Shown: positions 56,569 to 64,000 of the stretch, piece by piece
Numbering within the stretch: the stretch's first letter is position 1
Layout: every line of letters begins with the position of its first letter
Assembly: GCA_029251375.1 (NCBI GenBank)
Contig: JAQXDL010000018.1
Coordinates: 62,001 to 126,000, forward strand
Source of the DNA: Pseudomonadales bacterium
GTDB lineage: Bacteria; Pseudomonadota; Gammaproteobacteria; Pseudomonadales; Azotimanducaceae
DNA length: 64,000 nucleotides
Direction of reading: 5' to 3'
Position numbers and translations under genes: made by a program
Notes under the pieces: model-generated
What the model was told of the DNA's origin: nothing
The model's input: the letters and a program-made list of their open reading frames with translations, nothing else
Databases searched by the model: none

Positions 56569-57987
56569 ATGTTTGATGTAATACAGAGTGTCGTCGCACT
56601 CATAGTCACTTTGTCTATCTTGGTGACTATCCACGAGTTCGGTCACTATTGGGTGGCAAAACTCTGTGGTGTGCATGTTCTGCGGTTCAGTGTTGGTTTT
56701 GGTAAGCCGTTTTATATTAAGCATGGTGGGCAGCCTGTGGTCGTGCCGCCCGTTGACCAAGTTATCGAGACTCGCAGTAATGAACCGCTAGCGCCTACTG
56801 AGTTTGCGCTCGCGGCAATACCGCTTGGCGGTTATGTGAAGATGCTGGACGAAAGAGATGGTTTTGTGGCAGATGATCAGCTGCACTTGGCCTTCAATCG
56901 TAAGCCGGTACTGCAGCGTATCGCTATTACCGCGGCAGGTCCTATTGCTAATTTTTTGCTCGCTATCGTTGCCTACTGGGTCCTGTTCATTGCTGGTGTG
57001 TCCGGTGTTGCGCCGATACTTGGTGAGCTTGATAAGCAAAGTGTCTCAGCTCAGGCGGGTTTACGGCAGGGACAAGAGATTGTTGCCGTTGACGGTGAGC
57101 CGACTAACACCTGGTCTGATGTCAATATGCAACTATTTGGTCGCATCGGTGATACGGGTGATATAGCAATTTCGATAAAAGAATTTGGTAGCAACGATGT
57201 TACGCGAGACTATCAACTGTCCGTGCAAAATTGGTTGTCGGATCAGGAAAACCCTTATCCGGCAGCTGCACTTGGGCTGGTCTTAAACTACCCTCAGATT
57301 CCCGCAGTGATAGGAGGCGTCGTTGATGACAGTGCAGCGAAGGCCGCTGGGCTTCAAGCGGACGATAAGATTCTGCGGTTGAACAGTGAGATAATTGTTG
57401 ACTGGCAGCAGTTTGTGCAGCTTATTCAATCCCACCCTAACCAAACAGTGCAATTAGATGTGCTGCGTGCTGGCGCTGAGCTGTCAATTGCTGTTACCCC
57501 TGGCTCGATCGACAGAGAGGGGCAGCAGGTTGGCTTTTTGGGTGCGTCCAGACAGCCAATTGAGATGCCACCGGAAATGGTGCGACAGGTTTCGTATCCG
57601 TTCTACTCTGCATGGATTCCTGCGGTTGATAAAACATGGTCGGTGACGATGTTTACCCTCGAGTCGATTTATAAGATGCTCAAGGGTGCTATCTCACCAA
57701 AAAACCTCAGTGGACCTATCACAATTGCTCAAGTGGCGAGTGATTCAGCCGAATCGGGGTTGGAAAACTTCATTTCCTTTCTGGCGTTATTAAGTATTAG
57801 CTTAGGTGTGATAAATTTGCTGCCCATCCCCATATTAGATGGCGGCCATCTAGTTTATTATCTCATTGAACTAGTGACACGCCGCCCCGTTCCAGAGCGG
57901 ATTCAAATGATGGGGTTGCAGGTGGGTATGTTTCTCCTTGCGGGAATTATGATGCTGGCTTTTTACAACGACTTGATGAGGCTTTAG
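56569..57987 (+). CDS. rseP: RIP metalloprotease RseP
   Basis: A 472-residue site-2 membrane protease. The zinc motif HEFGH is at residues 22-26 in the first helix; the third ligand Asp is in the late LPIPILDGGHL. Two PDZ domains lie between (about 130-215 and 230-310). It cleaves RseA inside the membrane after the first periplasmic cut, releasing sigma-E, so it acts directly on the product at 13.4 kb. bamA starts 20 bp downstream. Confidence 0.96.
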   Translation: MFDVIQSVVALIVTLSILVTIHEFGHYWVAKLCGVHVLRFSVGFGKPFYIKHGGQPVVVPPVDQVIETRSNEPLAPTEFALAAIPLGGYVKMLDERDGFVADDQLHLAFNRKPVLQRIAITAAGPIANFLLAIVAYWVLFIAGVSGVAPILGELDKQSVSAQAGLRQGQEIVAVDGEPTNTWSDVNMQLFGRIGDTGDIAISIKEFGSNDVTRDYQLSVQNWLSDQENPYPAAALGLVLNYPQIPAVIGGVVDDSAAKAAGLQADDKILRLNSEIIVDWQQFVQLIQSHPNQTVQLDVLRAGAELSIAVTPGSIDREGQQVGFLGASRQPIEMPPEMVRQVSYPFYSAWIPAVDKTWSVTMFTLESIYKMLKGAISPKNLSGPITIAQVASDSAESGLENFISFLALLSISLGVINLLPIPILDGGHLVYYLIELVTRRPVPERIQMMGLQVGMFLLAGIMMLAFYNDLMRL

Positions 57988-58007
57988 GCCTCGCGGTACA
58001 GTAATTT

Positions 58008-60332
58008 ATGATAAGAATTAAAAGCTTTATTGGCCTCTTTTTGTTGGCCTTGAGCTGCAACGCAAGCGCTTTTGTCGTTTCAGATGTCCGAATTGAGGGA
58101 CTCCAGCGGGTATCAGTGGGTACCGTGTTTGCGTCTATCCCTGTCAATGTGGGTGATGATCTCGGCGATGTTGAAGTTCGTCAGCTCATTCGCAATCTGT
58201 TTCAGACGGGATCCTTTGAAGATGTTCAGGTGGGCCGCGATGGAAACGTGCTCGTTATTACGCTGTCTGAGCGCCCCGCAATCGACTCTATCGTTATTGA
58301 AGGCAACAAAGCGATTAAAACCGAGGCCCTGTTAGAGGGCTTAAACTCTTCAGGTCTGGCCGAAGGCGAGATCTTTAAGAAAGTTACCCTTGAACACATA
58401 AGAACAGACCTTGAGCGACAGTATGTTTCTCAGGGACGTTATGGTGCAAGAATTGAAACAGCGCTGGTACCGATGCCAAGAAACCGCGTCGCCATTCGGA
58501 TTGAAGTGAGTGAAGGTGATGTGGCCGGTATTCGTCATATCAATATTGTAGGTAACGGTGTTTTTGATGATGAAACCCTGCTGGATCTGCTCGAGCTGAG
58601 ATTGCCAAGTTTGTTCTCGTTTTATACCAAGGACGACAAGTACTCGCGGGAAAAACTTACCGGTGATTTGGAAACCCTTGAGTCATATTACCTCGACCGT
58701 GGTTATCTTAACTTTGTGATTGATTCAACGCAGGTATCAATCGCCCCTAACAAAGAAGATGTTTACATCACCGTCAACATTATCGAAGGGGACTTATATA
58801 CGGTCAATGCCGTTGATATTGCCGGTGAATTGCATGATATCCCTGAAGAAAGTGTTCGCGCGCTGGTTTATGTTCAGCCAGGCCAGACATTTTCAAGGCA
58901 ATTGATAACGGTTTCGGAAGAACAGATCGAGCGTGCATTAGGTAATGCTGGCTACACATTTTCCAGTGCGACCGGACAGCCTGTGCCGAACGATGACGAT
59001 AACACCGTTGAGGTCAAATTCTTTGTTGATGCCGGTAATCGCGCCTACGTGCGTAAAGTCACTTTTCGCGGTAACACCCATACGCAGGATGATGTGCTGC
59101 GCCGAGAAATGCGTCAAATGGAAGGCGGTTGGGCTTCCAATGCTTTTATCGAACGCTCCAAGGTTCGACTTGAACGGCTTGGTTTCTTCAAGGAAGTTGG
59201 CGTAGAAACACCAACGGTACCAGGTCTGGATGATCAGATTGATGTTGAGTACACCGTCGAAGAGCAATCCTCGGGTTCAATATCAGGTACATTAGGATAC
59301 GCGCAAGACACCGGTGTCATCTTGGGTGCGAGCTACCAAGACTCAAATATTTGGGGAACAGGAAACAGTATTTCACTAGGCGTTAATCAAAGTGACTTCC
59401 AAACCGCGTACAACTTTTCCTTCTTTGATCCTTACTACACCGTCGACGGTGTCAGTCGGGGTTATTCGTTCTTCTATCGTTCAAGTGACTTTGATGCGAG
59501 AAATATCGCACGGTTTTCAACAGACTCGTACGGTGCCAATGTTAACTTTGGTTACCCTATTAGCGAAATAGCCCGAGTAAACTTCACTTTCGGCTATGAG
59601 AACACAGAAATTACCGAAGGTATTTTTCCTGCCCAGGAGATATCCCAGTTCCTAGCCAGAGAAGGCAATGAGTTTGACTTGTTCTCTGTGCAGGCCTCCT
59701 ATTCGATGTCCGCTTTGAATCGTGGTTTTCTGCCCACCGGCGGTCGTTCTCAATCCTTCTCATTTGAAATGACGGTGCCAGGCAGTGAACTTGAGTTCTA
59801 TCGGGTTAATTATCAAGGCCAAATATTTTTCCCACTGACCCGTGCCTTGACACTCAGGTTGTCAACGAGATTGGGTTACGGTGATTCCTACGGTGACACG
59901 GAAACCTATCCATTTTATAAGAACTTCTATGCAGGTGGATTTGGATCGGTGCGAGGTTACGAGAGCAATTCACTTGGCCCAAGATCAACACCAAACCCAA
60001 ATGACGTTTTTGCTGAGCCAGATCCTATCGGCGGTAACGTGCTGGCAACCTTTAATGCTGAAATAATCTTCCCGTTACCTTTTGTTGAAGACCAAAGACA
60101 AATGAAATCGGTCTTCTTTATTGATGGTGGTAATGTCTTTAATTCAAATTGTCTAGAAGTCAGCGTTATCTGTACCGATCCAAAAGATGGGGAGCTGCGT
60201 TACACCGCCGGCTTCGCACTTACATGGATTACCGGTTTCGCACCGTTGAGTTTTAGTGTTTCGATACCGCTTAACGAGAAAGATGGCGACGAGACAGAGT
60301 CGTTCCAGTTCGAACTAGGTCAAGCGCTATAG
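58008..60332 (+). CDS. bamA: Outer membrane protein assembly factor BamA
   Basis: A 774-residue Omp85 protein. A signal peptide (LLALSCNASA) precedes five POTRA domains (about 24-425, first FVVSDVRIEGLQRV) and a C-terminal beta-barrel. The loop-6 motif VRGYESNSLGPR is present, with the typical final strand ending SFQFELGQAL. It inserts outer-membrane proteins and is usually part of the sigma-E regulon. It is co-linear with rseP. Confidence 0.97.
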   Translation: MIRIKSFIGLFLLALSCNASAFVVSDVRIEGLQRVSVGTVFASIPVNVGDDLGDVEVRQLIRNLFQTGSFEDVQVGRDGNVLVITLSERPAIDSIVIEGNKAIKTEALLEGLNSSGLAEGEIFKKVTLEHIRTDLERQYVSQGRYGARIETALVPMPRNRVAIRIEVSEGDVAGIRHINIVGNGVFDDETLLDLLELRLPSLFSFYTKDDKYSREKLTGDLETLESYYLDRGYLNFVIDSTQVSIAPNKEDVYITVNIIEGDLYTVNAVDIAGELHDIPEESVRALVYVQPGQTFSRQLITVSEEQIERALGNAGYTFSSATGQPVPNDDDNTVEVKFFVDAGNRAYVRKVTFRGNTHTQDDVLRREMRQMEGGWASNAFIERSKVRLERLGFFKEVGVETPTVPGLDDQIDVEYTVEEQSSGSISGTLGYAQDTGVILGASYQDSNIWGTGNSISLGVNQSDFQTAYNFSFFDPYYTVDGVSRGYSFFYRSSDFDARNIARFSTDSYGANVNFGYPISEIARVNFTFGYENTEITEGIFPAQEISQFLAREGNEFDLFSVQASYSMSALNRGFLPTGGRSQSFSFEMTVPGSELEFYRVNYQGQIFFPLTRALTLRLSTRLGYGDSYGDTETYPFYKNFYAGGFGSVRGYESNSLGPRSTPNPNDVFAEPDPIGGNVLATFNAEIIFPLPFVEDQRQMKSVFFIDGGNVFNSNCLEVSVICTDPKDGELRYTAGFALTWITGFAPLSFSVSIPLNEKDGDETESFQFELGQAL

Positions 60333-60815
60333 CGGCAGAGCCCCTTTGTTGATTTGATAGATCCATGTTGGGTACTTTTTGTGCGTGTGAGGCATCATTT
60401 AGGCAAGCTTGTTTGGAACTAAAACAGTCTTTTTGTTGTCTAGATTGAGTCGGTCGAGAAGAATAGGCATTTTACCTATTATACAAGGCTAATACGTCGC
60501 GCAGAGATTGAATCGAACTCTCGGATGTGACAACATCAGCGCCTTTAAAAATGTGAGTCAAATAAGTAGTCGTTTTTAAGGCAGCTTAAGCGAATCATAT
60601 TAGGTAAAATTTTCAGCAAGATGCTGAAGTAACAAGCTAGTGGATATACGGTACGAACCATGTTGTCTTGGCTCAGAGGAACATAAATTTTTGTTTTTCG
60701 AAAAAGCTGGTCAAAGTGGTCATGTTCAAGATTTAAAAATAGACGAATGCGCCCTAGGCGTTTTCTTATGAAAGTTTAGAAATTTCAAATTCAATAGCAC
60801 TTGAGGAGACAATCT
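60333..60815 (+). other. Long bamA-skp intergenic region
   Basis: This gap of about 480 bp is much longer than usual between bamA and skp. It contains a sigma-E-like promoter at 60415-60444. Beyond it is AT-rich sequence without a plausible coding frame, ending in the skp ribosome site GAGGAG. Nothing else was recognised; the 350 nt after the promoter would be a long leader or could hold a small RNA. Confidence 0.5.
60415..60444 (+). promoter_or_regulatory. Putative sigma-E promoter upstream of skp
   Basis: GGAACTA (60415-60421), 17 bp, TCTAGA (60439-60444). The element and its spacing are close to the sigma-E consensus, and skp and lpxD are known members of the E. coli regulon. It lies about 370 bp upstream of the skp start. 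Confidence 0.5.
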
Positions 60816-61337
60816 GTGCCTATAAAACAATCTATCCTGGCAATTCTGGCGATATCGGTTTTGACCTTTACGTCATCTTTCGCATCAGCTGAAGTTAAGA
60901 TCGCTGTCGTTGACGTGCAGAACGCCATTCTTCAATCTGAAGAAGCCAAGCGTCTGTTAACGCAGATCCAAGAAGAATTTAAAGGCGAAGAAGATGAGAT
61001 TCGTAAGATTCAGTCAGAAGCAGCAGCGCTGTTGGAACGAATGAACAAAGATGCTGATGTTATGAGCGATGCGGAGAAGCGTCGTCTGCAGCAGCAAATT
61101 GAATCAATGAATAACGACTTCGTCTATCTTAGACAGAAGCTACAGCGTCAGATTGAAGAGCGTCAGAAAGAACTATTCACTGGTATTGACAGCAAAATTC
61201 AAAAGGCCATCGAAGAGCTCGTTTTGTCTGAAGACTATGACATGATCCTTCCTCGTGCAGCCGCTCTTTATGTCACTGACCTTTACAACATTACGCGTAA
61301 AGTGACAGAAAAGCTCAATCAGTTAGATGCTGAATAG
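60816..61337 (+). CDS. skp: Periplasmic chaperone Skp (OmpH)
   Basis: A 173-residue protein with a signal peptide (cleavage near SSFASA) and a mature part that begins EVKIAVVDVQNAILQSEE, the Skp/OmpH opening. A long charged coiled coil (about 45-130) forms the tentacles. It holds unfolded outer-membrane proteins for BamA. GTG 60816 is chosen because GAGGAG (60803-60808) is 7 bp upstream. A terminator follows before lpxD. Confidence 0.9.
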   Translation: MPIKQSILAILAISVLTFTSSFASAEVKIAVVDVQNAILQSEEAKRLLTQIQEEFKGEEDEIRKIQSEAAALLERMNKDADVMSDAEKRRLQQQIESMNNDFVYLRQKLQRQIEERQKELFTGIDSKIQKAIEELVLSEDYDMILPRAAALYVTDLYNITRKVTEKLNQLDAE

Positions 61338-61428
61338 TAACGATCATTGTTCCACTAAACGGTTTGACTCATAGCCGTTGGAATATTTCGAGCGGATCAT
61401 GCCGATAATGATCCTTTGAATTAGAAAT

Positions 61429-61457
61429 TGGGGGTGCATTGCGACCCCCATTTTTTT
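61429..61457 (+). terminator. Factor-independent terminator between skp and lpxD
   Basis: TGGGGGT (61429-61435), 8-nt loop, ACCCCCA (61444-61450) and a T7 tract (61451-61457). It is a strong structure only 25 bp before the lpxD start, so it must end or attenuate transcription from skp into lpxD. Confidence 0.9.
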
Positions 61458-61482
61458 GTCTTAACCTGCTCGGAGGAGTGGC

Positions 61483-62508
61483 TTGAACTACACACTTGGT
61501 GAAATAGCTGAAAGGTTTAGTCTTGAGTTGCGTGGTAGCCCAACAATCCAAATCTCAGGCATCGCGAGTTTAGAAGATGCTTCGGCTGAGCAGTTGGCAT
61601 TCCTGTTTAATTCTACCTTTACCAAATCTTTGGCGGGCTCGCAGGCTGCCGCTATCGTTTTGTCGAAAAACGATGCGGCATCCACTGATAAACCAGTACT
61701 TATTTGCGAACAACCACGCCTAGCATTAGCGCGCATAGCGACCCTGTTTGATTCAAGACCACTGTCCGATGAGCGTGTTCATGAAACGGCGTTTGTCGCG
61801 GCAACAGCGAGCTACGGTAGTCAAGTCTCTATTGGCGCAAACACAGTTGTTGAGTCAAATGCCAGAATTGATGCCAGATCAGAAATTGGTCCCGGTTGTT
61901 TCATTGGCGCGAATGTGAAAATTGGAGAAGGCGCTCAAATAGCGGCCAATGTCAGTATTTATCATGATGTTGAAATCGGTGAGCGGGTTGTCATTCATAG
62001 TGGTGCAGTGCTTGGCGCTGATGGATTTGGGTTTGAGTTTGATGCTCAGACGGCCACTTTAGTTAAAGTGCCGCAGATTTATAGTGTACAGGTTGGTGAC
62101 GATGTCGAGATTGGTGCCGGTACGACGATCGATCGAGGTGCACTCCGGCATACGATTATTGGTAACGGGGTCAAACTCGATAACCAAGTCCAAATTGGAC
62201 ACAATTCGCGTGTTGGCGACCATACGGCTATTTCGGGTTGCACTGCTGTTGCGGGGAGTACCACTATCGGCGCGTATTGTTTGATCGGTGGTGGTGTTGG
62301 GATCATAAATAACATCGAGATAGTTGATCAGGTCGAAGTGACAGCGATGTCGCTTGTCAGCCGATCAATTAAAGAAAAAGGCAGGTACTCGTCAGGAACA
62401 GGTTTGATGTCTGGTACTCTATGGAAACGCAATATTGTGGGATTCTCTAAGTTGGACGAGCTGTTTAAGCGCGTTCGCTCTTTGGAGCGCCTGGAGAAGA
62501 AAAAATAA
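61483..62508 (+). CDS. lpxD: UDP-3-O-(3-hydroxyacyl)glucosamine N-acyltransferase
   Basis: A 341-residue lipid A enzyme adding the N-linked acyl chain. An N-terminal uridine-binding domain (about 1-100) is followed by left-handed beta-helix hexapeptide repeats (about 105-290) with the segment [10 protein letters not shown] and [16 protein letters not shown] carrying the likely catalytic His. The start is TTG 61483 with GGAGGAG just upstream. Its stop overlaps the fabZ ATG by one base. Confidence 0.95.
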   Translation: MNYTLGEIAERFSLELRGSPTIQISGIASLEDASAEQLAFLFNSTFTKSLAGSQAAAIVLSKNDAASTDKPVLICEQPRLALARIATLFDSRPLSDERVHETAFVAATASYGSQVSIGANTVVESNARIDARSEIGPGCFIGANVKIGEGAQIAANVSIYHDVEIGERVVIHSGAVLGADGFGFEFDAQTATLVKVPQIYSVQVGDDVEIGAGTTIDRGALRHTIIGNGVKLDNQVQIGHNSRVGDHTAISGCTAVAGSTTIGAYCLIGGGVGIINNIEIVDQVEVTAMSLVSRSIKEKGRYSSGTGLMSGTLWKRNIVGFSKLDELFKRVRSLERLEKKK

Positions 62509-62957
62509 TGGATGACTTCATGGACATTAACGAAATTTGCCAACTTCTTCCGCATCGATATCCTTTCTTGCTGGTTGATAGAGTTGTCGAGTTTGAAACC
62601 GACAAGCGTATTGTGGCGATTAAAAACGTGACCATTAACGAGCCGCAGTTCAACGGACATTTTCCCGGAAACCCAGTTTTCCCAGGCGTTATGATCGTCG
62701 AAGCACTCGCGCAAGCGTCCGGAATTCTTGCTTTTAAGAGTCGTAACCGGACTTTGGCTGATGGGTATGTTTATTACCTGGCCGGTACTGATAAGACCAA
62801 GTTCAAACGATCAGTTGTACCGGGTGATCAAATGCGCCTTGAAGTTGAGATTACAAACCTCAGAAATCACTGGTTGAAAGCAACCGGCAAAGCTTATGTT
62901 GATGGCCAACTTGTCTGTTCGACCAACCTAACTTGTGCGGAACAGAAAGTTACCTAA
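62508..62957 (+). CDS. fabZ: 3-hydroxyacyl-ACP dehydratase FabZ
   Basis: A 149-residue hot-dog-fold dehydratase of fatty-acid synthesis. The catalytic His51 is in NGHFPGNPVFPG and Glu65 in VEALAQ. It is coupled to lpxD by a TAATG overlap. In related genomes lpxA follows directly; here lpxB does. Confidence 0.96.
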   Translation: MDDFMDINEICQLLPHRYPFLLVDRVVEFETDKRIVAIKNVTINEPQFNGHFPGNPVFPGVMIVEALAQASGILAFKSRNRTLADGYVYYLAGTDKTKFKRSVVPGDQMRLEVEITNLRNHWLKATGKAYVDGQLVCSTNLTCAEQKVT

Positions 62958-63009
62958 CGCCCAAGCATACAACGGCAATTTAATTGTGCCAGGGAAGTCA
63001 GCGCTGAAC

Positions 63010-64000
63010 GTGTTGCAATCGGACTCATTAAATTCACAGGTTGTCGAAACTGACAAGCCGGTAATTTTTGCGCTGCTCGCGGGCGAGATTTCAGGTGATA
63101 ACCTTGGTGTCGATCTCATTCGAGGCTTGAAAGCGCAATTTCCTAAGGCTCGATTTGTTGGCATCGGTGGTCCTGCCATGATTTCAGAAGGTATGGAATC
63201 TTGGTTCGACATTAGCCGGCTGTCAGTCAACGGCTTTGTTGATCCACTAAAACGCCTACCTGATCTGATCCACATTCTTCGCGAAATGAAGCGTAAAACA
63301 ATTGAAAGTGAAGCGTCGTGTTTCATCGGTATTGATTTCAATTTTTTTAATCTACTTCTTGAAGGCATGTTAAAAAAACAGGGTGTCAAGACTGTTCACT
63401 ATGTTTCCCCGACGGTATGGGCGTGGCGTAAAGGCCGAATAAAGAGCATTGCAAAAAAGGTCGATTTGATGCTGACGCTTTATCCGTTTGAACTGGATAT
63501 ATACAGAGAAAATGGCATTGATGCTGAGTTTGTTGGTCATCCAAAAGCCTACGAATATGATCCGTTAGATGGTGTTACCGGTCTGCCTGCGGCGCAGGAA
63601 AAATATGGCGTGTTACAGGCGAGCCATGTCGTCGCAATATTGCCCGGTTCTCGAAGCGGTGAGGTGACACATACTGGTCCCGACTTTCTTAGAGCGGCAA
63701 TCATTGTTGCCCAAACACTTCCCGCTGCGATGTTTATCATTGCTGCAGCGAATGAAAAGAGAAAACAACAGATTGAGGCGCTCATCGAGCTCGAGGTCGA
63801 TGCACAAAAAACTGCGTTGAAAGTAAGTGTTGTCACCGGTGATGCGAAAATGGTGATGCAGGCAGCGGATCTGGTGTTGGTTAACTCAGGTACTGCGACG
63901 CTTGAAGCAATGCTGTTACGTAAGCCGATGGTTATGTCATATCGATTGGGTAAGTTCACCTATGCCATTATTTCAAGGCTGGTCACCACAGATTATTTTG
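63010..64000 (+). CDS. lpxB: Lipid A disaccharide synthase (5' part)
   Basis: The frame is open to the right edge, so the gene is truncated; about 330 of roughly 380 residues are seen. Family segments are present: LLAGEISGDNLG near the N terminus, GIGGPAM, VHYVSPTVWAWRKGRI, the EFVGHP motif, LPGSRSGEV and VNSGTATLEAML. It joins two lipid A precursors. The start is uncertain (GTG 63010 with AGGGA upstream, or GTG 62986). It lies directly after fabZ with no lpxA between. Confidence 0.93.
   Translation, partial: MLQSDSLNSQVVETDKPVIFALLAGEISGDNLGVDLIRGLKAQFPKARFVGIGGPAMISEGMESWFDISRLSVNGFVDPLKRLPDLIHILREMKRKTIESEASCFIGIDFNFFNLLLEGMLKKQGVKTVHYVSPTVWAWRKGRIKSIAKKVDLMLTLYPFELDIYRENGIDAEFVGHPKAYEYDPLDGVTGLPAAQEKYGVLQASHVVAILPGSRSGEVTHTGPDFLRAAIIVAQTLPAAMFIIAAANEKRKQQIEALIELEVDAQKTALKVSVVTGDAKMVMQAADLVLVNSGTATLEAMLLRKPMVMSYRLGKFTYAIISRLVTTDYF

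Noticed and set aside
1-64000. Mobile elements, prophage, defence systems, tRNA or rRNA genes
   Set aside because: No transposase, integrase, phage or restriction gene and no cloverleaf or rRNA sequence was recognised. Repeats seen are short tandem arrays, not terminal inverted repeats.

Overview
The window is chromosomal DNA from a free-living gammaproteobacterium. GC looks moderate by eye (not counted). Gene order resembles Pseudomonas and related marine Gammaproteobacteria: ung beside a valine-degradation cluster, ygfZ/sdhE/nadB/rpoE-rseABC-mucD/lepA-lepB-rnc-era-recO, barA-cysM-rlmD-relA, dapC-glnD-map/rpsB-tsf-pyrH-frr, and cdsA-dxr-rseP-bamA-skp-lpxD-fabZ-lpxB. A genus cannot be assigned from the sequence alone. 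I found no tRNA, rRNA, insertion sequence, prophage, CRISPR array or defence island. Coding density is high and almost every gene is core.

Layout. 1-8.6 kb: the 3' part of lysS, then ung, then the distal valine pathway (mmsA, an isobutyryl-CoA dehydrogenase, two crotonase-fold enzymes, mmsB) and an APH(6)-type kinase. 8.6-12.1 kb: ygfZ, sdhE, ygfX, nadB. 12.1-17.0 kb: the sigma-E envelope-stress module (rpoE, rseA, rseB, rseC, mucD-type protease). 17.2-22.6 kb: lepA, lepB, a DUF4845 protein, rnc, era, recO. 22.7-26.2 kb: a DUF1330-like protein, an ECF sigma factor with no adjacent anti-sigma gene, and a reduced BarA/GacS-like protein. 26.4-32.3 kb: cysM, rlmD, relA, adk and a lysine/alanine/proline histone-H1-like protein. 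32.5-36.6 kb: mobA, a yoaA-type helicase, tsaB, rsmJ. 36.9-43.2 kb, minus strand: gspN-gspC-gspD running into plsB. 43.2-50.8 kb, minus strand: a small unknown protein, dapE, dapD, dapC, glnD, map. 51.1-64.0 kb: rpsB, tsf, pyrH, frr, cdsA, dxr, rseP, bamA, skp, lpxD, fabZ and the 5' part of lpxB.

How it fits together. The sigma-E system is the linking theme. Its regulator, anti-sigma factor, RseB, RseC, periplasmic protease and site-2 protease RseP are all here, as are likely target genes for outer-membrane assembly (bamA, skp, lpxD). Sequences resembling sigma-E promoters (GAACT, 16-17 bp, TCxxx) lie upstream of rpoE, in an unusually long rpoE-rseA gap, and upstream of skp.

Most notable oddities: (1) a BarA/GacS homologue that keeps its phospho-accepting His, receiver Asp and HPt His but has lost its ATP-binding motifs and periplasmic sensor; (2) a possible separate sigma-E promoter for rseA; (3) uppS and lpxA missing from a cluster where they normally sit; (4) several intergenic short-period tandem repeats (6, 12, 13 and 14 bp); (5) a factor-independent terminator between skp and lpxD. 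I did not find a clearly new multi-gene system.
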